From NCBI RefSeq assembly GCF_004212215.1, contig NZ_QVFV01000002.1, positions 209,794 through 273,793 of the forward strand: a stretch of DNA of 64,000 bases, read 5' to 3'. A program made the position numbers and the translations under genes. This document shows positions 1 through 8,562 of this stretch, in pieces. The stretch's first letter is position 1, and every line of letters begins with the position of its first letter. This stretch comes from Leptolyngbya iicbica LK. Lineage in GTDB: Bacteria; Cyanobacteriota; Cyanobacteriia; Phormidesmidales; Phormidesmidaceae. The notes under the pieces are model-generated. The model was not told the origin of the DNA. It worked only from the letters and a program-made list of their open reading frames with translations, and made no database searches.

Positions 1-23
1 GGGAGCCGGAAAGCTTTGTCTGG

Positions 24-61
24 CCTCCCCCTCGCCCATTTTTGGGAGAGGGGGACTGAGG
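24..61. repeat. Pyrimidine/purine hairpin at window start
   Basis: A C-rich arm (CCCCCTCGCCC) faces a G-rich arm (GGGAGAGGGGG) across a short ATTTTT loop. It is followed by further G-rich sequence ending in GGTGAGGGCC. It resembles the CCTCTCC/GGAGAGG hairpin repeats near 55.3-55.6 kb and could also act as a terminator for a gene left of the window. Function is not established. Confidence 0.4.
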
Positions 62-331
62 GGGTGAGGGCCGAGATGTGTATACACAGGAGCTGGTTTT
101 GGGGATGGCTGGGTAATTGGGACCATTGCTGGTCAGATATGGGGGCCGCAACAGGCAACTTGTAATGTGCCGAACTAAAGGTAAAAATGCTGCCCAATCA
201 CGCTGTTGGTGGTAATGGCTGGCTGCACCTAAGCGCAAATCGTGAGATCTCAAGGGCGTTCTGAGGTTGCCTTGATGCGGGGATTTTGGCTAATCTGCCC
301 AGTAGTTTTATCGGCTGTCTCGACCTTATCC

Positions 332-808
332 ATGACTGCGTTTACCCAGTGCCCCTGTGGGAGTCAACGACCGTTGCTCCGCTGCTGCGAACCTTATCTC
401 TCTGGGCAACAGGCTGCGCCCACCGCCGAAGCACTGATGCGATCGCGTTACACCGCCTATGTGCAGCAAAATATCGACTATCTCATGGCGACGCACCATC
501 CCACCCAGCGCCGCTTGAGCGATCGCGCCACCCTGCGCCAGAGTATGCAAAACACGACGTGGCTCGGGTTAACCATTCTCTCGACTCAGCAGGGACAGCC
601 AGATGACGATACTGGCATCGTCGAATTTGTCGCCCGGTTTCAGGCCGACCAACCCGGACAAATCCACGAGCGATCGCGCTTCCAAAAGCAGAAAGGGATC
701 TGGTTTTACCTTGATGGCGAGCACTTGCCGCCCGTAACACCCAAACGCAATGAACCCTGCTGGTGCGGCAGCGGCAAAAAGTACAAACAATGCCACGGCA
801 AGGCTTAG
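332..808 (+). CDS. YchJ-like SEC-C motif protein (UPF0225)
   Basis: A small cytoplasmic protein of about 158 residues with a cysteine-rich zinc-binding motif at each end. The N-terminus reads TQCPCGSQRPLLRCC and the C-terminus ends in the SEC-C signature PCWCGSGKKYKQCHGKA. In between lies the YchJ/NTF2-like core, including AEALMRSRYTAY. The open frame extends upstream to 242, but family members begin a few residues before the first CPCG, so the ATG at 332 is preferred. YchJ proteins have no firmly established role; a zinc-dependent protein-binding function is inferred from SEC-C motifs. It stands alone, with about 200 bp to the next gene. Confidence 0.85.
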   Translation: MTAFTQCPCGSQRPLLRCCEPYLSGQQAAPTAEALMRSRYTAYVQQNIDYLMATHHPTQRRLSDRATLRQSMQNTTWLGLTILSTQQGQPDDDTGIVEFVARFQADQPGQIHERSRFQKQKGIWFYLDGEHLPPVTPKRNEPCWCGSGKKYKQCHGKA

Positions 809-1016
809 CTTTACCACTGCGGTCAATGGCTAACGTCAGGCCCCCGGTCCCTGGGGCATAACTTCAAACTATCGTGTTACCCAACAAGGGGCCGGGTTGC
901 TTTTACCGGCTAGTTACCGATCAGAAGCGTCCTGATGCGGTTGTTGCGCCCTGGATAGATCGGATAGAACAGACATACAGCTCTTCGCCAACTTTTCTCC
1001 CCGTTCTCCCAGTCGC

Positions 1017-1892
1017 ATGATCAATCCCAACAAGATTCTCGGTAACGCTTTTGTTGCCGAACTGCGGTCCAATTACACCCAAACCTACGGTGGGCTCAAG
1101 CCTGACTACGCCGACATCATTGCCTGGGTCGGCAACATGGGAGTGGAAACCATCGCCAACAGCAATGCCCTCTATCACGACGTTGAACATGCCATCTTCG
1201 TAACTTTGGTGGGCCAGCAAATTTTGCGGGGCAAGCACATTCGCGAAGGGCGAGTCTCCTGCGAAGACTGGCTGCACTTCACGATTTCGCTGGTGTGCCA
1301 CGACATTGGCTACGTCAAAGGGGTGTGCCGTCGAGATGTCATTTCTGGCCGAACCTATGCCACCGGCAGACAAGACGAAACCGTACAGTTTCCCGAGGGA
1401 CACACCGACGCCAGTCTCACGCCTTACCATGTCGATCGCGGCAAACTCTTTGTGCAAGAGCGTTTTGGCGGCCATGCCTTGATCAACGCAGAAGTCATCA
1501 AACGCAATATTGAGCTCACGCGGTTTCCCGTGCCATTGGATGGGGATCATCAAGACACGACGGAGTTTCCAGGGTTAGTGCGAGCGGCTGACCTGATCGG
1601 GCAGCTATCAGATCCTCGCTATTTGCACAAAATTCCCGCCCTGTTTTATGAATTTGAGGAAACGGGCGTCAATCAGCAGTTGGGATATCGTCATCCCGAA
1701 GACTTGCGGCGCAACTATCCCCGCTTTTATTGGAAAACGGTGTATCCCTTCATCAAAGATGCGATCGCCCACTTGAAACTCACCCAAGAAGGTAAACAGA
1801 TCCTCTCTAGCCTGTATGGCCACGTCTTTGAAGTGGAACATGAATCTCACCCCGAGCCATTCCCTCCGGATGAGCCGGGGGCGAACCTCTAG
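1017..1892 (+). CDS. HD-domain metal-dependent phosphohydrolase
   Basis: A 291-residue HD-superfamily protein. Metal ligands are visible as H54-D55 (ALYHDVEH) and H95-D96 (CHDIGYVKG), with a further conserved GGHALINAEVI segment mid-protein. Cyanobacterial relatives are annotated only as Npun-type HD phosphohydrolases; the substrate is unknown, probably a phosphomonoester or nucleotide. The start ATG at 1017 lacks a strong ribosome-binding site, but it is the first codon before the conserved region. The stop overlaps the stop of the convergent ZIP transporter gene by 4 bp. Family assignment is secure, substrate is not. Confidence 0.85.
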   Translation: MINPNKILGNAFVAELRSNYTQTYGGLKPDYADIIAWVGNMGVETIANSNALYHDVEHAIFVTLVGQQILRGKHIREGRVSCEDWLHFTISLVCHDIGYVKGVCRRDVISGRTYATGRQDETVQFPEGHTDASLTPYHVDRGKLFVQERFGGHALINAEVIKRNIELTRFPVPLDGDHQDTTEFPGLVRAADLIGQLSDPRYLHKIPALFYEFEETGVNQQLGYRHPEDLRRNYPRFYWKTVYPFIKDAIAHLKLTQEGKQILSSLYGHVFEVEHESHPEPFPPDEPGANL

Positions 1893-2662
1893 CCCAAGGC
1901 AATATCCAGGCACATCATCACCACAAAGCCCGCCATGACGCCCAGGGTGCCGCTCTGGCCCAGGCTCTTTTGGGAGATGTCGGGAATAATTTCATCCACA
2001 ATCACAAACAGCATGGCACCGGCGGCCAAAGCCATGCCCCAGGGCAAAGCTTCTTGAGCGATGCTGACAAGGCCCGCCCCCACCAGGCCGCCCACGGGTT
2101 CGACCAGTCCCGTCAGGGTCGAAATGCCGAGGGCATAATAGGGAGAATATTGCAGGCTCTTGAGCGACCAGGCGACAACCAACCCTTCCGGCATATTTTG
2201 CAACGCGATGCCCAGGGCCAGCGTTAAGCCTTGGGTTGTATCACCAGAACCAAACCCGACTCCGACGGCCAAGCCTTCGGGAAAGTTGTGCAGGGTAATC
2301 GCGGCGACAAACAGCCAAATCCGCTTCAAATTTTTTGCTGCTGGTCCCTCCAGCCCTTTAAAGACGTGCTCGTGGGGAAAGCGGTTGTGGACGAGCCAGA
2401 GCAAGCCGCTCCCCAGACAAATGCCGAGACCCATAATCAGCGCCGCGATCGCTTCGGAATAGCCTAACTCCATCGCTGCGGCAGTGCCTGGCACGACGAG
2501 CGAAAACGAGGTTGCCGCCAGCATAATGCCGCCGCCAATGCCCAACAACACGCCTTCCACCTTTGCGTCGGGCATCCAGGGCAGTAAGACTGGCAAAGCA
2601 CCGATGCCGGTGCCGAGTCCGGCGATGAGGCTCGCACTCGCCCCTAACGCTACTGTGTCCAC
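1889..2662 (-). CDS. ZIP family divalent metal transporter (GufA-like)
   Basis: A 257-residue polytopic inner-membrane protein with about eight hydrophobic segments. The ZIP metal-path motifs are present: LHNFPEGLAVG in TM4 and LQNMPEGLVVA in TM5. The Q in the second motif is typical of the GufA branch. It probably imports Zn2+ or another divalent cation. Translation likely starts at GTG 2662, about 10 bases after an AAGGAG ribosome-binding site on the minus strand. It converges on the HD gene with a 4-bp overlap of the stops. Metal specificity cannot be read from sequence; a Fur-family regulator lies about 2.4 kb away but no operator was recognised. Confidence 0.9.
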   Translation of the reverse strand: MDTVALGASASLIAGLGTGIGALPVLLPWMPDAKVEGVLLGIGGGIMLAATSFSLVVPGTAAAMELGYSEAIAALIMGLGICLGSGLLWLVHNRFPHEHVFKGLEGPAAKNLKRIWLFVAAITLHNFPEGLAVGVGFGSGDTTQGLTLALGIALQNMPEGLVVAWSLKSLQYSPYYALGISTLTGLVEPVGGLVGAGLVSIAQEALPWGMALAAGAMLFVIVDEIIPDISQKSLGQSGTLGVMAGFVVMMCLDIALG

Positions 2663-2906
2663 GCGGGTCGTCTCCTTTTCCAGGCTGGATGGGTGGGTCT
2701 CCTACAGGCTAGTCGATCTTGGCCATCCTGCCCGATCGCGTTTAGGGGCGACTAGTTGGCGAGGGTTCTAAGCGGGCGCGATCGCCCACCGCAGTGGCTT
2801 CCCCGATTTCCTGTGCCCATGCCGAATCAAGAATGTTATTCTGGCAAGACTCGCTCACCGAGTGGCCGCGATCGCGCGTCCATCCCTGCCCTTCATTGGT
2901 TGACCT

Positions 2907-4196
2907 ATGAATCCTGCCCTGACCCAATTTGGCGATCAAATGTCTCACCTAACGGGGGTGAGAGCCATTATGAAAGACATTATTGAAACCTTGCGAGCGG
3001 GCCAGGGGCAGTCTTTCATTAATTTGAGTGCCGGTAATCCGGTGATTTTGCCCGAGGTCGAGCAACTCTGGCGCGACTGCACGGCTGACCTGCTGGCCAG
3101 TGCCGAATATGGCGAGGTCGTTTGTCGTTATGGCTCTAGTCAGGGGTATGAACCACTCATTGAGGCCGTGCTGGTAGACTTTAATCAACGCTACGGGCTC
3201 AATTTGACCGAGCGCAACATCCTCATTACACCGGGCAGTCAATCGCTGTACTTTTTTGCGGCCAACGCCTTTGGCGGCTACACAGCGGACGGGCAACTAC
3301 GGGAAATTGTGCTACCGCTGAGTCCTGATTACACCGGCTATGGCGGCGTCTCGCTGTATCCAGAAGCGCTGCGGGCCTACAAACCGACGTTGGATATTGA
3401 TGTCGCCGCTCACTCCTTTAAATATCGCCCTGACTTCAGCCAGCTAGAAATTACCGATCGCACCGGATTCGTCTTATTTTCGCGACCCTGCAATCCCACG
3501 GGGAATGTGTTGACGAATGACGAAGTCCACCGTATTGCTGACTTGGCTGCGCCCCACAACGTGCCCGTCTTTGTGGATTCGGCCTATGCGCCACCGTATC
3601 CAGCGCTCAACTTTACGGAAATGACGCCGATTTTCCGCGACAACATGGTGCATTGCCTCAGTTTGTCGAAGGCGGGGCTGCCGGGGGAACGGATTGGGAT
3701 TGCGTTGGGCGATGAGTCGATCATTCAAATCTTGCAGTCGTTCCAGACCAATTTGTGTATCCATTCGTCGCGCTATGGTCAAGCGATCGCGGCCCGAGCG
3801 ATCGCCTCGGGTGCCCTCGCTCACCTATCAGAAACGGTGATTCGTCCCTATTACCAGAATAAATTTGCCGTCCTTGCCGACAGTCTGGATCGGCATATGC
3901 CTGGAGATGTGCCCTGGTATTTGCACCGCGGTGAAGGGGCCATCTTCGCTTGGCTCTGGTTTGACCAACTGCCTGTGACCGATCGCGAACTGTATCAGCA
4001 GCTCAAGCAATATGGGGTGATCGTGGTGCCCGGTGATCCGTTCTTCCCCGGCTTGCAAGAAGATTGGTCTCACACTCGCCAGTGTATTCGTATTAGCCTG
4101 ACAGCGGCCGATGGCGAAATTGACCAGGCGATTCAACATTTGGCGAGTGTGGTGACGGCTCTGTATCAACCCAGTCTGACCGCAGTGGGTGCTTGA
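2907..4196 (+). CDS. avtA: Valine-pyruvate aminotransferase AvtA-type
   Basis: A 429-residue fold-type I PLP aminotransferase. It opens with the AvtA-like MNPALTQFGDQMS. It carries substrate and cofactor motifs such as LSAGNPV, TPGSQSLYFFAANAF and SRPCNPTGN, and the Schiff-base lysine in SLSKAGLPGERIGI near residue 254. AvtA transfers an amino group between alanine/2-aminobutyrate and 2-ketoisovalerate, giving valine plus pyruvate or the reverse. The downstream rimM is nearly fused to it, so the two are probably co-transcribed. Exact amino-acid preference is inferred from family resemblance. Confidence 0.88.
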   Translation: MNPALTQFGDQMSHLTGVRAIMKDIIETLRAGQGQSFINLSAGNPVILPEVEQLWRDCTADLLASAEYGEVVCRYGSSQGYEPLIEAVLVDFNQRYGLNLTERNILITPGSQSLYFFAANAFGGYTADGQLREIVLPLSPDYTGYGGVSLYPEALRAYKPTLDIDVAAHSFKYRPDFSQLEITDRTGFVLFSRPCNPTGNVLTNDEVHRIADLAAPHNVPVFVDSAYAPPYPALNFTEMTPIFRDNMVHCLSLSKAGLPGERIGIALGDESIIQILQSFQTNLCIHSSRYGQAIAARAIASGALAHLSETVIRPYYQNKFAVLADSLDRHMPGDVPWYLHRGEGAIFAWLWFDQLPVTDRELYQQLKQYGVIVVPGDPFFPGLQEDWSHTRQCIRISLTAADGEIDQAIQHLASVVTALYQPSLTAVGA

Positions 4197-4204
4197 AGAC
4201 GGTG

Positions 4205-4807
4205 ATGAACGAAGCATTGTCCGATGACTGGATTGAAATTGGTCGCATCGTCGCCCCCCAAGGACTGAATGGCGAGATGCGGGTGTATCCTGACACCGAC
4301 TTTCCGGAGCGGTTTTTGGAGCCGGGCGATCGCTGGCTCCTGAAACCGGGCCACACCGAGCCTGAAACTGTAAAGCTGATCTCCGGTCGCTATTTAGCGG
4401 GCAAGGGGCTGTATGTCATCAAGCTCAAAGGGGTAAATTATCGCGACCAGGTGGAAGCTCTGCGAGAAGCACGTCTATTAATTGCGGCGAGCGATCGCCT
4501 GGTTCTCGAACCGGGGGAATTTCATGTGGCTGATTTGGTGGGACTCACCGTTCGCCTCCAGACAACGGATGAGGACATCGGCACAGTGGTCGATATTTAC
4601 TCAGCGGGGAACGATTTACTCGCGATCGAACTCTTCTCCGACCTGGCGGCGGTCACCGCAAAACCTGACATTGGTCAGACAAAAAAGCACAAATCCAAAT
4701 CGGCTCCGCCTGTCCTCATTCCTTTTGTCGAAGAGATTGTCCCCGTCGTGGATATCGACGCTGGCTATGTCGTGATCAACCCGCCGCCAGGGCTATTGCC
4801 CGGTTAA
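4205..4807 (+). CDS. rimM: Ribosome maturation factor RimM
   Basis: A 200-residue RimM protein that assists maturation of the 30S head by binding S19 (uS19). The N-terminal RimM domain is clear (IEIGRIVAPQGLNGEMRVYPDTDFPERF). The C-terminal PRC-barrel has HVADLVGLTV and the ending VPVVDIDAGYVVINPPPGLL. A lysine-rich insertion (TKKHKSKS) sits in the PRC half. The frame opens at TTG 4193, overlapping the avtA stop, but ATG 4205 gives the usual RimM N-terminus. Tight spacing to avtA suggests one transcript. Confidence 0.93.
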   Translation: MNEALSDDWIEIGRIVAPQGLNGEMRVYPDTDFPERFLEPGDRWLLKPGHTEPETVKLISGRYLAGKGLYVIKLKGVNYRDQVEALREARLLIAASDRLVLEPGEFHVADLVGLTVRLQTTDEDIGTVVDIYSAGNDLLAIELFSDLAAVTAKPDIGQTKKHKSKSAPPVLIPFVEEIVPVVDIDAGYVVINPPPGLLPG

Positions 4808-4902
4808 TCATTAACTACACTCACCATGGAATCAGGCTTCTGTCAAGATAGGTGGTTCCCTACTTAACCGGAGTCGCTAGATTGGGTACGTTAAGGCAGT
4901 AA

Positions 4903-5046
4903 ATGCTAACCATTGCGTCAAGCAAAGTTGGCGCAGCTTCAGCATACGCAGTCTTTTTCAGGGTAATGGTTATGGATTTGATACTGGCCGCGATCGTCTT
5001 TGGCGCTATTCTCGTTCTCTTCACCAAAGAAGTGTTCGGCATTTAG
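4903..5046 (+). CDS. Candidate 47-residue single-pass membrane protein
   Basis: An ATG directly after an in-frame TAA opens a 47-codon frame. It ends in a well-formed hydrophobic helix (MDLILAAIVFGAILVLF) followed by TKEVFGI. An internal ATG at 4972 or 4978 would leave little more than the helix. The stop overlaps the stop of the convergent Fur-family gene by 4 bp. I do not recognise the family. The helix composition and short charged tail are like small cyanobacterial thylakoid subunits, which is inference only. Confidence 0.4.
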   Translation: MLTIASSKVGAASAYAVFFRVMVMDLILAAIVFGAILVLFTKEVFGI

Positions 5047-5492
5047 ACAGTTTCGGAAGCTGACTGTCGAGTGCCAAAAAAGTCAATGCGATATTCAGTA
5101 ATCTTAGTGCCTGTTTGTGCTTCTACCTGACGAATCAGCTCAGGGGGCAACTCGACGCGCACATCGATAATTTGCTCGGTATCCAGGCAGTTAACGTGGC
5201 TATGGGCGTCGTTGATGTGCCCATACAGCCTGCCATCGGAGCGCTCGACGCACTCAATAATATTGTGCTCAGAGAGGGCTTCCAGGTTTTGATAGACCGA
5301 GGTGTGGCCGATCTCGCACCCCTGACGATTAAGGCGATCGTAGATCTCGCGGGCCGATAAATGCTCTTTGGCTTCCCACAGCAGTTCTAAAATGTAGCGG
5401 CGTTGTCGGCTCAGGCGCATTTTCAAGACCTGACAGCGCTCAAAAGCATCTTCTAAAGAACGGATCGGTTTAGCAGCTGTCGGGCTCTCCAT
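5043..5492 (-). CDS. Fur-family transcriptional regulator, FurC/PerR-like
   Basis: A 149-residue Fur-superfamily repressor. The winged helix-turn-helix is visible in SRQRRYILELLWEAKEHLSAREIYDRL and IGHTSVYQNLEALSEHNII. The C-terminal metal-sensing and dimer half contains YGHINDAHSHVNCLDTEQIIDV. It lacks the paired CxxC structural zinc motifs of FurA and Zur. This, with the N-terminal KPIRSLEDAFERCQ, matches what I recall of cyanobacterial FurC (PerR-like) proteins. Expected role: metal-dependent peroxide or iron-linked repression. The subtype assignment rests on recalled similarity. Confidence 0.85.
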   Translation of the reverse strand: MESPTAAKPIRSLEDAFERCQVLKMRLSRQRRYILELLWEAKEHLSAREIYDRLNRQGCEIGHTSVYQNLEALSEHNIIECVERSDGRLYGHINDAHSHVNCLDTEQIIDVRVELPPELIRQVEAQTGTKITEYRIDFFGTRQSASETV

Positions 5493-5739
5493 CTTACGTG
5501 TACTCCACAGATCGACAACAGATAGGGAATGCCATGGGTTTAGCTAAGTTACTGCTGGTTATTCACCCTAGAGGCAAGGAACAGCAAGTAGGGCATCCCA
5601 TCACTGACATGAGTACAGGGGAGATAAGTATTCCATAATCCGTACTCAGTACCACTTTAGCTTGTGCTGACCCAAATTTGCCACGCCTACAATAGCGCTG
5701 CCCTCGATTCGTGTCATCCCCGAGCTAAGGAAATTTACG
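5493..5739. other. Intergenic region upstream of the Fur-family gene
   Basis: About 250 bp between the Fur-family start and a doubtful small frame. It should hold the regulator's promoter. It contains partly mirrored pieces around 5570-5635 (AGTAGGGCATCCC, CATGAGTACAGGGGAG) but I could not define an operator. Confidence 0.3.
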
Positions 5740-5913
5740 GTGCCGAGCGAGGCGATCGCACAATTACGCGACCGTCCGCTAAGTCAGGATATTGAACCGG
5801 ACTCTCTGGAAAAGCGATTTTCCCTCCCCGATCAGCGACTTAGTAGGTCGTCTAGCGCGGTTAATTTGGGAGCGGTAATAACGGAAAATCGCTTTGTTGC
5901 GCCGCTATTTTGA
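5740..5913 (+). CDS. Doubtful 57-residue frame overlapping an inverted repeat
   Basis: A GTG preceded by AAGGAA opens a 57-codon frame with ordinary protein-like composition (PSEAIAQLRDRPLSQDI, then LEKRFSLPDQRLS) and the end RFVAPLF. No family is recognised. The same stretch carries a perfect 13-bp inverted repeat, AAAGCGATTTTCC at 5811-5823 and its complement at 5883-5895. The locus may therefore be a structured repeat rather than a gene. It converges on the uraD gene 10 bp away. Confidence 0.28.
   Translation: MPSEAIAQLRDRPLSQDIEPDSLEKRFSLPDQRLSRSSSAVNLGAVITENRFVAPLF
5811..5895. repeat. 13-bp perfect inverted repeat, 59-bp spacer
   Basis: AAAGCGATTTTCC at 5811-5823 is repeated as GGAAAATCGCTTT at 5883-5895. 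The left arm is itself nearly palindromic (GGAAAAGCGATTTTCC). It could form a long hairpin downstream of uraD on the minus strand, or be a binding site or mobile-repeat remnant. Confidence 0.6.
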
Positions 5914-5923
5914 AGCATAGGGA

Positions 5924-6427
5924 TTAGTCCTGCACTAATGCTCCAAGGCGATACCCGGCAATTTTGGCAATCTCGGCCAAGGCGGTTTGACGCTCCGTTG
6001 CCGCGTCGTGGGTCAAGCGCTGACGAAAGGCAGCCAAAATTGAGGTTTTGGTGTGTTCTTTGACGGCGACGATAAAGGGAAAATGGAAGCGATCGCGATA
6101 CGCCTGATTCAACTCCGAGAAAGTGGCAAACTCCTCTGGCGAGAGGCGATCAAGGCCAACCCCGGCTTGCTCTTGCACGGATGAGTCGGCCATTTTGGCT
6201 TTAGTGCCCAGATCGGGATGCGCTCGGATTAGCCGTAACTGATCTTCGGTTGGCAGGGCTTGCATCACTGTCACCATCGCCTGATGCAATGCTTCCACCG
6301 TCGCAAAGGGACGCTGGGGCCAAGCCTTTTGAGCGATCGCGGGCGTGTGCTCAAAAATATCGCCTAATGCCTGGGTGAAATGCACTTCATCCATTTCGTT
6401 CAACGCCGCTAAAGTAACTTGCCCCAT
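5924..6427 (-). CDS. uraD: OHCU decarboxylase (ureidoimidazoline decarboxylase)
   Basis: A 167-residue protein of the 2-oxo-4-hydroxy-4-carboxy-5-ureidoimidazoline decarboxylase family. It catalyses the last step of the urate-to-(S)-allantoin conversion. The catalytic-histidine motif RAHPDLGTKAKM is visible, followed by GLDRLSPEEF and FPFIVAVKEHTK. It is the last gene of a minus-strand operon: flavin urate hydroxylase, hydroxyisourate hydrolase, this enzyme. It lies 5 bp behind uraH. Length is normal for the family. Confidence 0.95.
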   Translation of the reverse strand: MGQVTLAALNEMDEVHFTQALGDIFEHTPAIAQKAWPQRPFATVEALHQAMVTVMQALPTEDQLRLIRAHPDLGTKAKMADSSVQEQAGVGLDRLSPEEFATFSELNQAYRDRFHFPFIVAVKEHTKTSILAAFRQRLTHDAATERQTALAEIAKIAGYRLGALVQD

Positions 6428-6432
6428 TGCTG

Positions 6433-6795
6433 CTAGCTCCCCCGATAGGTACTGTAAGACCAGGGCGAGACTAACAGCGGCACGTGATAGTGTGCCTCGA
6501 CATCCGCAATGCCAAACCGCAGCGTCACTTCGCCTAAAAAGGCTGGTTCTGGTAGCTCCATCCCTCGCCGCCGAAAGTAAGCATCAACTTCAAACACCAG
6601 TTCATACTGGCCGACCTTGAACTCTTCGGGGCTCAGCATTGGCGCATCCGTGCGTCCATCGGCATTGGTGAAGGTGTGCTTGAGCAAAACGGATTGCTGC
6701 GTAGCGGGGTCGATAAACCGCAGGCCCACCCCCATTGACGCGGCTGGACAACCATTCGCTGTATCCAGCACATGCGTCGTCAATTTTCCTGTCAT
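6433..6795 (-). CDS. uraH: 5-hydroxyisourate hydrolase (transthyretin-like)
   Basis: A 120-residue transthyretin-related hydrolase that opens 5-hydroxyisourate to OHCU. The N-terminal signature [14 protein letters not shown] and the C-terminal diagnostic tetrapeptide YRGS ([11 protein letters not shown]) are both present. The ATG at 6795 is chosen over the frame's TTG at 6810 because GAGAGG lies 8-9 bases upstream of it. It lies 83 bp after the flavin urate hydroxylase and 5 bp before uraD, supporting a single transcript. Confidence 0.96.
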   Translation of the reverse strand: MTGKLTTHVLDTANGCPAASMGVGLRFIDPATQQSVLLKHTFTNADGRTDAPMLSPEEFKVGQYELVFEVDAYFRRRGMELPEPAFLGEVTLRFGIADVEAHYHVPLLVSPWSYSTYRGS

Positions 6796-6878
6796 AAAAA
6801 TGCCTCTCAAAATTGTTTAGGGCCAGACTCATGCTCGATTTAAGAGCGGCTCGTCTGGCTGAGAAAGTGGCCCTTTGA

Positions 6879-8042
6879 CTACCGCATCGGGCCCCCTAAG
6901 ATGACCTTGGCTAAGGCCCCAGTCACCGCCTCGGGTGATTCCTGTTTGAGTTCTTCATACCAGGCTTCCGTCAGTGCCGGATCTTTGCCATAAATGGTGT
7001 CCGTCCGCTTGCGGGCTTTGAGCACGAGGGCAGCGGTGCGGTCTTTGCGCTCCTGTTCGTAACGCTGCAAGGCATCCGACACGCTGATGTTGGTGGTGAC
7101 CAGATAGCGGGTGAGCACCTCGGCATCTTCTACCGCTTGGCAGCCCCCTTGCCCCAGAGTCGGAGTCGTCGCGTGGGCAGCATCACCAATCAGCACCGTT
7201 CGACCGCGAGCTAAGTGATGGGGCGGATCGATATCGTGAATTTCAAGACGATTGGTGTTGAGCGGATCCAAAGCTTGAATCAAGGTTTGGACAGGAGCGG
7301 GCCAACCCGCAAAAATTTCGGCTAATTCATCTCGGCGCTGGGCCGGTTCGACGTGAGTGCCTTTGGGCATGGGCGCCCCAAAAAAGAAGTAAAAGCGATC
7401 GCCCCCAATGGGCATCATCGAGGCGCGTTTGCCCTGTCCTACATAGATCACCCAGTTATCAGCCTCACAGAGACCGGGTTGGGCATCGACAATGCCGTTC
7501 CAGTTGACGTAGTTGGCATAGCGTGGGCTGATCGATGTCTCCAAAACATACTCCCGCACGCGGGAATGAATGCCATCCGCTCCGACGAGCAGATCCCCCG
7601 TCGCACGGTGACCGTTTTCGAAAATTGCGGTGACCTGATCAGCAGTTTCTTCCACCTCCACGCAGCGCATCTGCAACTGCACCTGGTCACGTCCCACTGC
7701 GTTCAGCAACATGTCCTGCAAGTCGGTGCGCGAGACCGGGTAAGGTCGCTGCCCCACCTGATGAACCAGCGGCATCAGGTCGATGTGGCTAAGCGGTTCG
7801 TCTTGGTGGCTGCGATATTCCATCCGGTTCATGGTGCCACCCAAGGCCGCTAGCTGCTCACCCAAACCCAGGCGGTTTAGCACTTTGACCCCGTTCGACC
7901 AGAGCGAAATGCCCGCCCCTGCAGGGCGTAAGGCGCTGACTTTGTCGTAAATTTCGACCGTGTAGCCGGCTTGTTTGAGGGCGATCGCGGTCGTGAGTCC
8001 CCCAATGCCAGCCCCCACCACAATAGCTTTCAAGTTATACAT
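6879..8042 (-). CDS. hpxO: FAD-dependent urate hydroxylase, HpxO-like
   Basis: A 387-residue class A flavin monooxygenase. The dinucleotide-binding motif VVGAGIGGLTTAIALKQAG is at the N-terminus and the second FAD motif GDAAHATTPTLGQGG is near residue 285. The family-specific stretch RYANYVNWNGIVD, MMPIGGDRFYFFFGAP and KARKRTDTIYGKD closely follow Klebsiella HpxO as I recall it. HpxO oxidises urate to 5-hydroxyisourate using NADH and O2. An in-frame TTG at 8105 exists, but ATG 8042 gives the normal N-terminus. It heads the operon with uraH and uraD, which strongly supports the urate substrate. Confidence 0.93.
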   Translation of the reverse strand: MYNLKAIVVGAGIGGLTTAIALKQAGYTVEIYDKVSALRPAGAGISLWSNGVKVLNRLGLGEQLAALGGTMNRMEYRSHQDEPLSHIDLMPLVHQVGQRPYPVSRTDLQDMLLNAVGRDQVQLQMRCVEVEETADQVTAIFENGHRATGDLLVGADGIHSRVREYVLETSISPRYANYVNWNGIVDAQPGLCEADNWVIYVGQGKRASMMPIGGDRFYFFFGAPMPKGTHVEPAQRRDELAEIFAGWPAPVQTLIQALDPLNTNRLEIHDIDPPHHLARGRTVLIGDAAHATTPTLGQGGCQAVEDAEVLTRYLVTTNISVSDALQRYEQERKDRTAALVLKARKRTDTIYGKDPALTEAWYEELKQESPEAVTGALAKVILGGPMR

Positions 8043-8562
8043 AGTTGCGTTTGCAATAAACTCAGTGAGAATCCAAAAGTCAATAGCGCAGCGCTTGGCT
8101 ACCAAACAGCCTGCTTGCCGCTTAGGGTAGTCTATTCATCCTAAAACTAAAAACCTGTGAAACACCGTTGAGGCTGAGGCCATTTCGGCTCAAATCTCCC
8201 CCCATCAGAACAATTTGAGTCTGAGATTTTTTTGCCTTGCCAAATGTGGTTAAAGAATTATCTCGACCTCTGAAACAGCCGCTCTCTGCTTGCCCGTTTT
8301 CTTAGGCGCACTGTCTAATCGCGACCAGTGGTGAGCAAGCTAGCTTCGTTGCGCCTGGTTATCGCTGTCGCTCATCTCAAACTGGCGACTACCCTGCATG
8401 ATGCAAGTCATTGAGGGGAAACTGGCCCACCGCCTTGATCACAATGGCAATTTCGCCCTGGCGGTGTCACAACTGTTAAAGATCGTTTATCAAACGCATA
8501 ATCACGACTCAACTTGTAGCGAACGGTGCGACACTGAAAAAGATTATTTGTGCTGAGGTTTC
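8043..8562. promoter_or_regulatory. Divergent intergenic region, urate operon / GH57
   Basis: About 520 bp separate two divergent transcription units, so both promoters should lie here. Around 8190-8235 an AAATCTC / GAGATTTTTTT pair could form a weak terminator-like hairpin. No clear operator, for example for a purine- or nitrogen-responsive regulator, was recognised by eye. Confidence 0.4.

Noticed and set aside
4846-4860. Shared GATAGGTGGTT motif at 4.85 kb and 48.51 kb
   Set aside because: Only about 11 bases shared and no flanking structure; likely chance.
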